DNA from: Gracilimonas sp035704785
GTDB taxonomy: Bacteria > Bacteroidota > Rhodothermia > Balneolales > Balneolaceae
DNA length: 43,202 bases
NCBI RefSeq assembly: GCF_035704785.1
Contig: NZ_DASSWP010000127.1
Location: 1-43,202 of the forward strand
Direction of reading: 5' to 3'
Shown here: piece by piece, positions 8,907-16,712 of the stretch
Numbering within the stretch: position 1 is the first letter of the stretch
How the letters are laid out: every line of letters starts with the position of its first letter
Notes under the pieces: generated by a model
Databases searched by the model: none
What the model was told of the DNA's origin: nothing
The model's input: the letters and a program-made list of their open reading frames with translations, nothing else
Translations under genes and position numbers: made by a program

Positions 8907-10235
8907 ATGATCGTATCTAAATTCGGAGGCACCAGCGTAGGCACGTTTGAAGCCATGCAGCGCAGTGCCAACATAGTGGCGGCTGATGAAAACCGCCGAC
9001 TTATTGTGATAAGTGCAACTTCAGGTACTACCAATGATCTTGTAGCTCTTTCTGCCGCTAATATTGATTCCACCATGCGGGAAGAACTGCTCGGAAATAT
9101 TGAAAAAAGGCATCTTGAAATTATTGAACAGTGCAAGGAGGAAGAGAAACTCCGGGAAGGATTTTATACCCAATTCTCAGAACTTCGTGAACACCTGGAT
9201 TTTGTAGGTCGCGATAAGCGCTGGAAAGACCGGCTGTATTCTTTTGGGGAATTGATGTCCACAAAGATATTTGTGGAAGTGCTGAAAGAGAACGGTGTTA
9301 ATGCCGAATGGCTTGATGCGCGTGAGGTTATGAAAACCGATTCCACCTTTGGAAATGCCGAGCCGATCTGGGAATCCATACAGAAGAAGGCTAAAAAATA
9401 TATTCAACAGGGAAAGACCTATTTGACTCAGGGATTTATCGGTTCTGATGTTTTTGGAAATACGACTACACTGGGGCGGGGAGGGAGTGATTTTTCGGCA
9501 TCCTTATTTGCTGAAGCAGTTGGTGCTGATACCCTTGAGATCTGGACGGATGTTGCCGGAGTTTACACGACCGACCCAAGAATTGTTCCGGGTGCATTCC
9601 CAATACATGAGATCTCTTTTGATGAAGCTGCCGAGCTTTCTGTTTTTGGAGGAAAGGTTCTTCATCCCGCAACATTAAAACCGGCCATTCGTGGGGGAGT
9701 AAATGTTCGGGTGGCATCAAGTTCTGATCCGGATAATCCGGGCACTTTTATCGTGAAAGAAGCAGATAAAAAACCCCCGATCCGGGCCATTTCTTTAAGA
9801 AGAGATCAGACTTTGCTTACTGTTAATAGCCTGGAAATGCTTCACCAACATGGATTTTTGGCGCATTTGTTCAAAGTATTGGCAGAGCATAAGATCTCAG
9901 TTGACTTGGTAAGTACAAGTGAGGTAAGTGTGGCTTTGACACTGGATACTGCTGTTAATGCGGCCAATAAAGTTGAACTGACAGATAGAGTGCTGGAAGA
10001 ACTGGGTCGCTTTGCAGAAGTGGTGGTTGAGGAAGGTCTTGCGCTTATAGCCCTGATCGGAAATAATATGCAGAAGACATCCGGACTTGGCGGACCATTA
10101 TTTACTGCTTTGGAGAAATACAACGTGCGGCTTATTTGTCACGGTGCAAGTCCCAATAACTTATGCTTTTTGATAGATCATGATCAGGCCGAAGATGTTG
10201 TACGTACGCTTCACGAGAAATTTATAAAGGAATAG
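8907..10235 (+). CDS. lysC: Aspartate kinase
   Basis: This 442-residue enzyme phosphorylates aspartate, the first step towards lysine/diaminopimelate, threonine and methionine. The N-terminal kinase domain begins with the signature KFGGTSVG (residues 5-12) and includes TLGRGGSDFSA, the aspartate/ATP site. Two ACT domains follow from about residue 300 (LLTVNSLEMLHQHGFLA; VALIGNNMQKTSGLGG in variant form), in the layout of lysine-sensitive class III aspartokinases. It lacks a fused homoserine dehydrogenase. It heads an operon with dapB, dapA and dapD, so feedback by lysine is likely (known for the family, not shown here). No Shine-Dalgarno sequence precedes the ATG. Confidence 0.93.
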   Translation: MIVSKFGGTSVGTFEAMQRSANIVAADENRRLIVISATSGTTNDLVALSAANIDSTMREELLGNIEKRHLEIIEQCKEEEKLREGFYTQFSELREHLDFVGRDKRWKDRLYSFGELMSTKIFVEVLKENGVNAEWLDAREVMKTDSTFGNAEPIWESIQKKAKKYIQQGKTYLTQGFIGSDVFGNTTTLGRGGSDFSASLFAEAVGADTLEIWTDVAGVYTTDPRIVPGAFPIHEISFDEAAELSVFGGKVLHPATLKPAIRGGVNVRVASSSDPDNPGTFIVKEADKKPPIRAISLRRDQTLLTVNSLEMLHQHGFLAHLFKVLAEHKISVDLVSTSEVSVALTLDTAVNAANKVELTDRVLEELGRFAEVVVEEGLALIALIGNNMQKTSGLGGPLFTALEKYNVRLICHGASPNNLCFLIDHDQAEDVVRTLHEKFIKE

Positions 10236-10247
10236 AACAAAGAGAAT

Positions 10248-10925
10248 ATGAAAATTGCAGTTATAGGAACAGGAAAAACCGGTGGGAAAGTAGTCGAATT
10301 GCTTGGTGATGAGCTTTCAGAAGCTTTTGATGCAAGCAACAAACCTACCGCAGAAAAACTGAAACAGGCAGATGCCGTAATAATTTTTGTACCCGGCGAT
10401 GCAGTCTCGGGTGTTATTGATGATGTGATTGAATCAGGAATCCCTGCAGCTTGGGGAAGTACAGGTTACGATTGGCCGGATGATCTTGAAGAAAGAATTA
10501 AAGCTAAAAATGCCAAATGGGTGCTGGCTTCCAACTTTAGTTTGGGGATGAACGTCATCCGAAAAAGCATTGAAGCTATTTCAGCAGGATCAACTATTCT
10601 GAAGGATCCGGAATTTCACATTCACGAAGTACATCATATTCACAAAAAAGATGCTCCAAGTGGAACAGCTCTTTCATGGAAAGAATGGCTGGATAAAGAA
10701 GCTGAAGTAACTTCAGCCCGCGAAGGTGATGTGAAAGGAATTCACGAATTGACTATGAAAACCGGAACAGAAGAGATCACCTTGAGACACAAAGCCCTGG
10801 ACCGGGCTTTATTTGCCGAAGGCGCAATTTGGGCTGCCAAACAGTTGGTCAACAATTCGAAGATGGAAGCAGGAATTCGTACCTTTGGACAGTTATTTGA
10901 TCAAGTAATAGAGGAACAAAAATAA
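10248..10925 (+). CDS. dapB: 4-hydroxy-tetrahydrodipicolinate reductase
   Basis: DapB reduces the product of DapA to tetrahydrodipicolinate with NAD(P)H. The Rossmann motif AVIGTGKTGGKV is at residues 4-15. The substrate-binding and catalytic motif EVHHIHKKDAPSGTAL is at residues 127-142, with the conserved histidine pair H129/H130 and lysine K134. At 225 residues it is at the short end of the family (usually about 240-270), as in other Bacteroidota, and it lacks the longer loop after the Rossmann glycine motif. It starts 12 nt after lysC and its stop overlaps the dapA start by one base (TAATG). Confidence 0.92.
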   Translation: MKIAVIGTGKTGGKVVELLGDELSEAFDASNKPTAEKLKQADAVIIFVPGDAVSGVIDDVIESGIPAAWGSTGYDWPDDLEERIKAKNAKWVLASNFSLGMNVIRKSIEAISAGSTILKDPEFHIHEVHHIHKKDAPSGTALSWKEWLDKEAEVTSAREGDVKGIHELTMKTGTEEITLRHKALDRALFAEGAIWAAKQLVNNSKMEAGIRTFGQLFDQVIEEQK

Positions 10926-11809
10926 TGGAACAATTTCCACTTTGGACAGCAATAGTAACCCCAATGAATACGGACGGAAGCGTTGATTACAAAAGTTTTG
11001 AGATGCTACTTAGAAAACAAGAAGAAGCCGGAAATGGCGTGTTGGTGTTGGGAAGTACCGGTGAGGGACTGAATTTAAATGAAGAAGAAAAACGAGAAGT
11101 AGTTGAGTTCACCAATGGCTTGGATTTGGTCGTGCCAATGATGGTTGGTGTTGGAGGATTTGACCTTCCGGCTCAAGCCGATTTCATCCATTTTTGTAAT
11201 GAGATCAAACCGGATGCCTTGCTTTTAGTGACTCCGTTATATGCCAAACCCGGTGCCGAGGGTCAGTTTGAATGGTTCAGTGAGCTGATGGGTGAGACTG
11301 AAATTCCATGTATGCTATACAATGTACCATCCAGAACGGGGGTTAAAATGCATCCTTCCATTCCTGCGCGATTAAGCAAGGAATTTGATCACCTGATGGG
11401 AGTGAAGGAAGCCAGCGGAAGTGTGGAAGAATTCAAGGCATTCAGAAGAGAAGCTCCGGATGTGAAATTCTACAGTGGTGATGATGGATTAACTCCTGCA
11501 TTTGCCAAAGAGGGCGCGGTCGGATTGGTTTCCGTAGCCTCAAATGTATGGCCAAAAGCAACTCACAGATATACGGAAATGTGTATAGAAGGAAATACAG
11601 ATAATCTGTTTCCCCTTTGGAAAAATGCAACGGATGCTTTGTTCAAGGCTCCCAATCCGGTTCCTGCCAAAGTGTTGTTGAACCGAAAAGGATGGATTAC
11701 AAATGATACCGTCCGGTTGCCACTATCATTGGGAGATATTTCCGAAGAAGTAGAGCAGGAGCTTCTCAAAGCGGATAAAGAGATCAGCAGCTGGCTGGAA
11801 AAACAGTAA
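10925..11809 (+). CDS. dapA: 4-hydroxy-tetrahydrodipicolinate synthase
   Basis: DapA condenses pyruvate with aspartate semialdehyde. The 294-residue (beta/alpha)8 barrel has GSTGEG at 43-48, the tyrosine motif YNVPSRTG at 132-139 (catalytic Y132) and the Schiff-base lysine K161 in GVKEASG. Length and motif spacing are typical of an intact, active enzyme. Its ATG overlaps the dapB stop (TAATG), so translation of the two is probably coupled. A palindromic repeat follows before dapD. Confidence 0.93.
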   Translation: MEQFPLWTAIVTPMNTDGSVDYKSFEMLLRKQEEAGNGVLVLGSTGEGLNLNEEEKREVVEFTNGLDLVVPMMVGVGGFDLPAQADFIHFCNEIKPDALLLVTPLYAKPGAEGQFEWFSELMGETEIPCMLYNVPSRTGVKMHPSIPARLSKEFDHLMGVKEASGSVEEFKAFRREAPDVKFYSGDDGLTPAFAKEGAVGLVSVASNVWPKATHRYTEMCIEGNTDNLFPLWKNATDALFKAPNPVPAKVLLNRKGWITNDTVRLPLSLGDISEEVEQELLKADKEISSWLEKQ

Positions 11810-11820
11810 TGATACTATAA

Positions 11821-11904
11821 AGTCATTCTGAGCAAAAGCGAAGAACCTTCACAAATTTGATATGTGCAGATCCTTCGTCCCGATAAACCGGGATCAGGAT
11901 GACT
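11821..11904. repeat. Intergenic palindromic repeat (GTCATTCTGAGC type) within the dap operon
   Basis: AGTCATTCTGA (11821-11831) is inverted at 11894-11904 (TCAGGATGACT). Internal partly complementary arms are AGCGAAGAACCTT and AGATCCTTCGT. I recognise this as the widespread Bacteroidota intergenic repeat with GTCATTCTGAGC and GGATGAC ends. It occupies most of the 127-nt gap between dapA and dapD, and the transcript should fold here. It explains why an upstream in-frame start for dapD (11862) looks open although it is not coding. Confidence 0.75.
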
Positions 11905-11936
11905 CAAGAAATGAATTCAATAATCAAAAACACAGA

Positions 11937-12683
11937 ATGAATTACGAAGAAGTTTTAGATCAATTAGAAGAAGGAACCTTACGTGCCGCGAATAAGACGG
12001 AAAACGGCTGGGAAGCAAATGTTGAAGTGAAGGAAGCGATCCTTGCTTCCTTCAAAGATGGCGAAAATACATCTTATGAGGGCATATATGAGGGGTTTGT
12101 AGATAAGCACAATCTCCCGCCTCGATTTTTTGCACCCGAAGACGGAGTGCGATTAGTGCCTGGCGGTTCTTCTGTTCGAAGAGGAGCTTTTGTTTCTGAA
12201 GGAGTGATCATCATGCCTCCGGCTTACATCAATGTTGGAGCTTATGTGGACGAAGGTTCTATGGTTGATAGTCACGCATTGGTTGGGTCATGTGCCCAAA
12301 TTGGAAAAAATGTACACTTGTCTGCCGGTGTTCAGATCGGTGGGGTATTAGAGCCTGTTGGAATGAATCCGGTGATCATTGAAGATGATTGCTTTATCGG
12401 TGCCGGCGCGGTGATTGTAGAGGGAATTTTAGTGAAGAAAGGAGCGGTAATAGCTCCCGGTGTTACGCTTTCCAAAGCTGTTCCAGTGTATGACATTGTG
12501 AATGAAAAAATGCTGGATCGCGGTGCTGACATTCCTGAAAATGCGGTTGTAATTCCCGGAACCCGTCCCGTAAATAACGACTGGGCCAAAGAAAAAGGCC
12601 TCAGCATGGCGTGCCCTATTATTGTGAAGTACAGAGATGAAGGAAGCAACGCCTCTCTTGAATTAGAAAATGCGCTTAGATAG
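11937..12683 (+). CDS. dapD: 2,3,4,5-tetrahydropyridine-2,6-dicarboxylate N-succinyltransferase
   Basis: DapD uses succinyl-CoA to open tetrahydrodipicolinate, committing the cell to the succinylase branch of the DAP pathway. The 248-residue protein has an N-terminal helical part and then a left-handed beta-helix of hexapeptide repeats (VRLVPGGSSVRRGAFVSEG; VIIEDDCFIGAGAVIVEGI). It contains the active-site stretch VDEGSMVDSHALVGSC. I set the start at ATG 11937 (MNYEEVLDQL). The frame is open back to 11862, but those 25 codons lie inside the palindromic repeat and do not look like protein. No Shine-Dalgarno sequence is present. Confidence 0.92.
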   Translation: MNYEEVLDQLEEGTLRAANKTENGWEANVEVKEAILASFKDGENTSYEGIYEGFVDKHNLPPRFFAPEDGVRLVPGGSSVRRGAFVSEGVIIMPPAYINVGAYVDEGSMVDSHALVGSCAQIGKNVHLSAGVQIGGVLEPVGMNPVIIEDDCFIGAGAVIVEGILVKKGAVIAPGVTLSKAVPVYDIVNEKMLDRGADIPENAVVIPGTRPVNNDWAKEKGLSMACPIIVKYRDEGSNASLELENALR

Positions 12684-12695
12684 TGTTACTGCGCG

Positions 12696-12743
12696 AAGGT
12701 GTTACCGTGTTAAGGTTGTTTCCTTATAAAACGGTAACACCTT
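12696..12743. repeat. 12-bp inverted repeat between convergent dapD and thrC
   Basis: AAGGTGTTACCG (12696-12707) is perfectly inverted as CGGTAACACCTT (12732-12743) with a 24-nt loop. Related GTAACAC units recur at 12683-12688 and 12757-12763. It probably folds in both convergent transcripts and may act as a terminator, although neither side has a strong T tract. Confidence 0.6.
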
Positions 12744-12770
12744 AACACTTTCACACCGTAACACTTTGAA

Positions 12771-14477
12771 TTATACTGCCAGCGCCTTATTAGCTACGGC
12801 AAGTCCCTTCACAAAGGCTTGAATAACGGCTTCCAACGTATCAGGGGAGGCTCCTTTTGAGGTAAATTTATGTCCTTCTTTTTCGAGAGTGAGGGTAACA
12901 ACCACCAATGAATCTGTATCAGGACTTAAAATCTCCACTTCGTGATTGATAACCTCGAGCGGTAGAAATCCATCGGTTTCTGCTTTTATGGCCGTGAGGA
13001 TGGCATCGATCGGGCCAACACCCTGATCCAATGAAATAACCTCATCTTTGTCCTCGATCTTCAGTTTTACAGCAGCACTAACCAATCCGTGCTTTCGCAT
13101 AGTGATCTTATAATCTACCACCTCAACAGGATATTTCAGGTCGGTATCTTCATTATAAACCAGCGAGCGCAGAACCTTTATCTCTTCTTCTTTTAAAGTT
13201 TTTCCTTTACGATTGATGTTGTGAACATATTCATCGTAAAGCTTGGTGTGTCCCTCATCCATATTCACATTTTCAAAACCGGTATTACGGGTCTGTCCCC
13301 AGCTGTTTTTTTGCATATCAATAAAACCGGATTCGATATACTGTTGAATTCGTTCGGTGTTTGGGGGAAGTACAGGGGATGAGAGAGAATATTTGGCTAC
13401 AATATGCGAACTCTTGAGTCCGGTTCCCGTGAGTACAAAAAGGCACTTTTTATCTTTAAAAGTATCCAGGTTATTTTTGAATGTAGCCAATGGAATAGCA
13501 CAGGCCGGCTCCGTGAAATATCCTTCTTCTACCGTCATTTCCTTCATGGAATCCAGGAGTTCATTTTCGGTAGCCGTGAAAGCAAGCCCATCGGTTTCTT
13601 CAATACCACGAAATACTTTGTAGAAATCCAGAGGATCAGCAACTGCCACAGCATCAGCCATCGTGTTCACCTGATCCTTTACGATCTTGTCTTTCTTGAA
13701 AATTCCTTCTACAACCGGTGAACTTTGTTCGGGTTGAACCGCTACAAATTTCGGGATCTTATCGATCTGTCCGGCTGCTTTTAGTTCCTTATATCCTTTA
13801 TATATCGCAGCGAAATTAGTTCCGGCCCCAATGGGCACAAAAATGTAGTCAAAGTCTGTCATTCCCTGATCATGCAGTTCATACGAGAATGATTTTTGCC
13901 CTTCCTGTCTGAAAACATAATCACCGGCCAAATAGTAATTACCTGACTTGGCAAATTCACGACAGAGCTTTTCACAAATCATGAAATCGCCTTTGATCTT
14001 AATTATGTTGGCATCGTATATCGTGGCCTGAGCAAGCTTCACTTCCGGGGTTTTTTCCGGTACGAACACAAAACATGGGATCTTGAAGTAGCAGGCATAA
14101 GCAGCCACAGATGCGGCCATATTACCTGTTGAGGCCAGGCAAATGGCATCGGCGCCAAGCTCTAAGGCTTTCTGAACTTCAATATAGCTTCCGCGATCTT
14201 TAAAGCAACCGGTAGGGTGTTCAAATTCAAGCTTACCGTATAAATCAGCTCCGTACTTTTCTGAGAGCCGGTTGAGTCTCTTCAAAGCTGTATAATTATT
14301 TTTGAGCGGATCAGGTAGAATTTCTTTGAGCGGATATTGAATATTCTTTGCAGACTCCTTGTACTCTATTTCTAACACACCTCCGCAATAGGTACAGTAC
14401 GTACTCGTCTCTCTTTCGTTATTTTCCCGGCCGCACATGATGCAGCTCATTGTATATCCGGAATTTGTTGCTTTCAT
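12771..14477 (-). CDS. thrC: Threonine synthase with C-terminal LeuA-type allosteric domain (fusion)
   Basis: This 568-residue PLP enzyme is expected to convert O-phosphohomoserine to threonine. It has an N-terminal zinc ribbon (C12, C15, C28, C31). In the fold-type II PLP core, K93 in HPTGCFKDRGS forms the aldimine, STGNMAAS binds the substrate side, and GAGTN binds the phosphate. The core ends near residue 365, where ordinary enzymes stop. The extra 200 residues include a linker (370-445) and a domain at about 450-565. That domain carries GVGPIDAILTAIKAE and SPDTLEAVIQAFVKGL, matching the LeuA_dimer (isopropylmalate synthase regulatory) pattern. This suggests feedback by a branched-chain amino acid (inference). 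An alternative start is the ATG at 14450. It is convergent with dapD. Confidence 0.85.
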   Translation of the reverse strand: MKATNSGYTMSCIMCGRENNERETSTYCTYCGGVLEIEYKESAKNIQYPLKEILPDPLKNNYTALKRLNRLSEKYGADLYGKLEFEHPTGCFKDRGSYIEVQKALELGADAICLASTGNMAASVAAYACYFKIPCFVFVPEKTPEVKLAQATIYDANIIKIKGDFMICEKLCREFAKSGNYYLAGDYVFRQEGQKSFSYELHDQGMTDFDYIFVPIGAGTNFAAIYKGYKELKAAGQIDKIPKFVAVQPEQSSPVVEGIFKKDKIVKDQVNTMADAVAVADPLDFYKVFRGIEETDGLAFTATENELLDSMKEMTVEEGYFTEPACAIPLATFKNNLDTFKDKKCLFVLTGTGLKSSHIVAKYSLSSPVLPPNTERIQQYIESGFIDMQKNSWGQTRNTGFENVNMDEGHTKLYDEYVHNINRKGKTLKEEEIKVLRSLVYNEDTDLKYPVEVVDYKITMRKHGLVSAAVKLKIEDKDEVISLDQGVGPIDAILTAIKAETDGFLPLEVINHEVEILSPDTDSLVVVTLTLEKEGHKFTSKGASPDTLEAVIQAFVKGLAVANKALAV

Positions 14478-14563
14478 TAGGAAATAAGTTGGTATTCGCT
14501 CAGATTTTATGAACCTGAAGGTATCAAAAAATTAAGAAAAAAGCGCTTTTTCAGCTTATCTGA

Positions 14564-14809
14564 TTACAATGGAAGAAGAATGATCTCCTCGAAATCGAGA
14601 TCTAATTCAGAAAGAACAGGAGAGGCAATTTCTTCAATTTCATCCTCAGTGTAATCATTAAGTCCTTCCAGTTTCACATACAGGATCTCATTTTGTTCAT
14701 CAATGAAAAACTGAGCATCATCAGATTCAAAGATATCCTTCAGCGTATTGATCAGAAATTCCACATCTTCGATAAATGCTTTAATTTCGTCTTCGGTAGG
14801 TTCGCTCAT
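14564..14809 (-). CDS. Conserved-looking acidic small protein, function unknown
   Basis: This 81-residue, strongly acidic protein (MSEPTEDEIKAFIEDVEFL...) has a predicted helix, two short strands around FFIDEQNEILYVKLEG, and a final helix-strand (SELDLDFEEIILLPL). There is no signal peptide or membrane segment. I do not recognise a family. It is divergent from anmK, with 38 nt between the two starts, so they probably share a promoter region. A short A/T-flanked GCGC palindrome near 14536 could serve as a weak terminator. Confidence 0.6.
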   Translation of the reverse strand: MSEPTEDEIKAFIEDVEFLINTLKDIFESDDAQFFIDEQNEILYVKLEGLNDYTEDEIEEIASPVLSELDLDFEEIILLPL

Positions 14810-14847
14810 TTTGTGTAGGTTCTTACTTAAATGTTAAGCCTGAAACT

Positions 14848-16026
14848 ATGAATAAATACATAGCAAAACTCCGGGAAATTTCTGAAAAACCGGAACGACT
14901 AATTATTGGTCTGATGTCCGGAACTTCACTTGACGGACTTGATATTGCTCTCTGTAAAATATCGGGTACAGGCCGGTCTTCTAGTATCGAAGTAATTAGG
15001 TTCACGACCATTGAGTATGATTCGGAATCGAGGGGTAAATTAGCAGCCATACAATCTAAAGATAAGATCGATACCCGGTCACTCACCTATCTTCATTCAG
15101 AATTAGGGGATTTTTATGGAGATTGGATATTGAGTGTTTTAGGTGAGTGGGGAATCAAAACTGAAGATATTGACCTGATCGCCAGCCACGGACAGACCGT
15201 TTATCACGCCCCCGCCGAAACCGAAAACAACCTGAACGCGACTTTTCAAATGGTGGATGGAGATCATATTGGTCAAAAGACAGGCATCATCACCATATCA
15301 GATTTTCGACAAAAACATACGGCGGTTGGGGGAGAAGGTGCTCCACTGGCAGGAATATTTGATGAAGTCCTGTTTCGATCGGAATCCCAAAGCCGAATGC
15401 TGTTGAATTTGGGAGGTATTGCAAATTTCACCTGGCTGCCGACGATTGAAAGTGGAGAAAAGGTCATTACAAGTGATACCGGTCCGGCCAACACACTCAT
15501 CAACGAAGCCATGCAAAAGTATTTTCAGCAACCTTATGATGAAGATGGTAAAGTCGCAGCCAAAGGAATGGTCCACTCGGAATTGGTCCGATATGTCCTG
15601 CTTGAGCCCTATTTCCGTAAACCCTTTCCAAAAACAACAGGACAGGAAGATTTCCGACTGACATACATTGAAGAGTTAATGGAGGGGCATCAAATTGAGT
15701 TATTGCCGGAAGATGTGGTGGCATCTCTGATGGCCATAACTTCCCAAAGTATTAGCAGAGCGGTAGATGAAGTTGCCGGAGATCAGAAATTTGTATGCTT
15801 TGTAAGCGGCGGAGGAATCCATAACAAAACCCTGATGGATGATCTGCGAAAAAGAATACCTCAAGCTGATTTTCGATCCTTTGAAGAATTAGGTATTCCG
15901 GCTGATGCCAAAGAAGCCGCCATGATGGCCTTTTTCGGTAACGAATTAGTGGCAGGAGAGGGATTCTCGATTCCGGGAGTAACGGAAGAGAAAGTGCATT
16001 TGGGGAAGATAAGTTTGCCTGGGTAG
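14848..16026 (+). CDS. anmK: Anhydro-N-acetylmuramic acid kinase
   Basis: AnmK phosphorylates and opens 1,6-anhydro-MurNAc released during cell-wall turnover, feeding peptidoglycan recycling. The 392-residue protein has the family signature IGLMSGTSLDGLDIAL (residues 20-35). It also has SHGQTVYHAP, the GGEGAPLAG loop, the SDTGPANTLIN motif and the sugar-kinase FVSGGGIHN motif near residue 325. Length is typical. The start is the ATG 38 nt from the divergent 81-aa gene. No murQ or nagZ is seen nearby. Confidence 0.93.
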   Translation: MNKYIAKLREISEKPERLIIGLMSGTSLDGLDIALCKISGTGRSSSIEVIRFTTIEYDSESRGKLAAIQSKDKIDTRSLTYLHSELGDFYGDWILSVLGEWGIKTEDIDLIASHGQTVYHAPAETENNLNATFQMVDGDHIGQKTGIITISDFRQKHTAVGGEGAPLAGIFDEVLFRSESQSRMLLNLGGIANFTWLPTIESGEKVITSDTGPANTLINEAMQKYFQQPYDEDGKVAAKGMVHSELVRYVLLEPYFRKPFPKTTGQEDFRLTYIEELMEGHQIELLPEDVVASLMAITSQSISRAVDEVAGDQKFVCFVSGGGIHNKTLMDDLRKRIPQADFRSFEELGIPADAKEAAMMAFFGNELVAGEGFSIPGVTEEKVHLGKISLPG

Positions 16027-16059
16027 GAAATTCAAGATTCAAGTTTGGAAAATGAATCG

Positions 16060-16386
16060 TTAATTATTTTTAATAACAACTGAGCCGGGTTTCAGATCTG
16101 TATTTAAAATTTCCTTTAGTTTAGGAATCAGCTCAAGAATATGCTTATAGGTTAGTCGAGGCACATTTAAAACCGAAACAGGAATGGGATAGGTTTTAAA
16201 GTTTTGTTGACTTTGGAGGTTCTTATCGGCTGTAATTAATGCGTCAAAATTATTCTCAAACATCAACTTAAGTAACTCACCATTTTCTTTTCCCTGCCAG
16301 TCTTGATCCTGAACTGTAAACACATCAAAATCAGAAAGTTCCTTTTTTAAGGGATTTGGAATATTTTCATCAAGAAGTAGCTTCAT
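16060..16386 (-). CDS. DUF5615 PIN-like toxin candidate
   Basis: This 108-residue protein opens with MKLLLDENIP and has FDALITADKNL near residue 47-57. These acidic motifs (D6, E37, D54) are characteristic of DUF5615, a PIN/Mut7-C-like nuclease fold. The gene follows a DUF433 gene and overlaps it by 17 nt. The pair DUF433/DUF5615 is a known putative type II toxin-antitoxin arrangement, so this would be the toxin ribonuclease. RNase activity is inferred only from fold and context. Confidence 0.75.
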   Translation of the reverse strand: MKLLLDENIPNPLKKELSDFDVFTVQDQDWQGKENGELLKLMFENNFDALITADKNLQSQQNFKTYPIPVSVLNVPRLTYKHILELIPKLKEILNTDLKPGSVVIKNN

Positions 16387-16600
16387 ATTTTGATTTGAAA
16401 TCTTTGGAAGAAACTACTTTCCCGGCCACTTCTAAAACGGCTACGGCTTGTTCTTTTTTTACTGTGGGATAATCTTTAAGAAAAGTATCAATAGAGGCAC
16501 CTTCTTCAAGGTAGTCAAATAAGGTTTCTACCGGGACACGAGTTCCCTTAAAAACAGGGGTGCCACCTAAAATTTTCGGATTTATTTGAATTGCATCCAT
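16370..16600 (-). CDS. DUF433 antitoxin candidate
   Basis: The 76-residue protein begins MDAIQINPKILGGTPVFKGTRVPVE, the hallmark of DUF433, a small winged-helix-like antitoxin family. A HTH-like stretch follows (LFDYLEEGASIDTFLKDYP). I placed the start at ATG 16600. The upstream in-frame ATG at 16663 would add 21 residues (MASEFHPSFLYYYF...) that do not belong to the family. It precedes and overlaps the DUF5615 gene; such antitoxins usually autoregulate their operon, but no operator was identified in the 112 nt upstream. Confidence 0.75.
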   Translation of the reverse strand: MDAIQINPKILGGTPVFKGTRVPVETLFDYLEEGASIDTFLKDYPTVKKEQAVAVLEVAGKVVSSKDFKSKYEATS

Positions 16601-16712
16601 GGGATTCACTCTAATTTGTCTAAAATAATAGTACAAAAATGATGGATGAAATTCACTAGCCATTCATTTTAGTTTGAATGATTAATACAATATCAGTGCC
16701 ATTTATGCTCAA

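Noticed and set aside
11862..11936. In-frame upstream extension of dapD from ATG 11862
   Set aside because: These codons fall inside the palindromic repeat and the encoded residues have no counterpart in DapD; ATG 11937 gives a normal N terminus.
12332..12649. Minus-strand ORF of 105 codons inside dapD
   Set aside because: It is a shadow of the hexapeptide-repeat coding region with no independent support.
14530..14550. Terminator at the AAAAAGCGCTTTTT palindrome
   Set aside because: It is a self-complementary run with no loop; a weak role cannot be excluded, but it is not a convincing hairpin.
16601..16663. Longer N terminus for the DUF433 antitoxin
   Set aside because: The extra 21 residues are aromatic-rich and outside the family; ATG 16600 starts exactly at the usual family N terminus.
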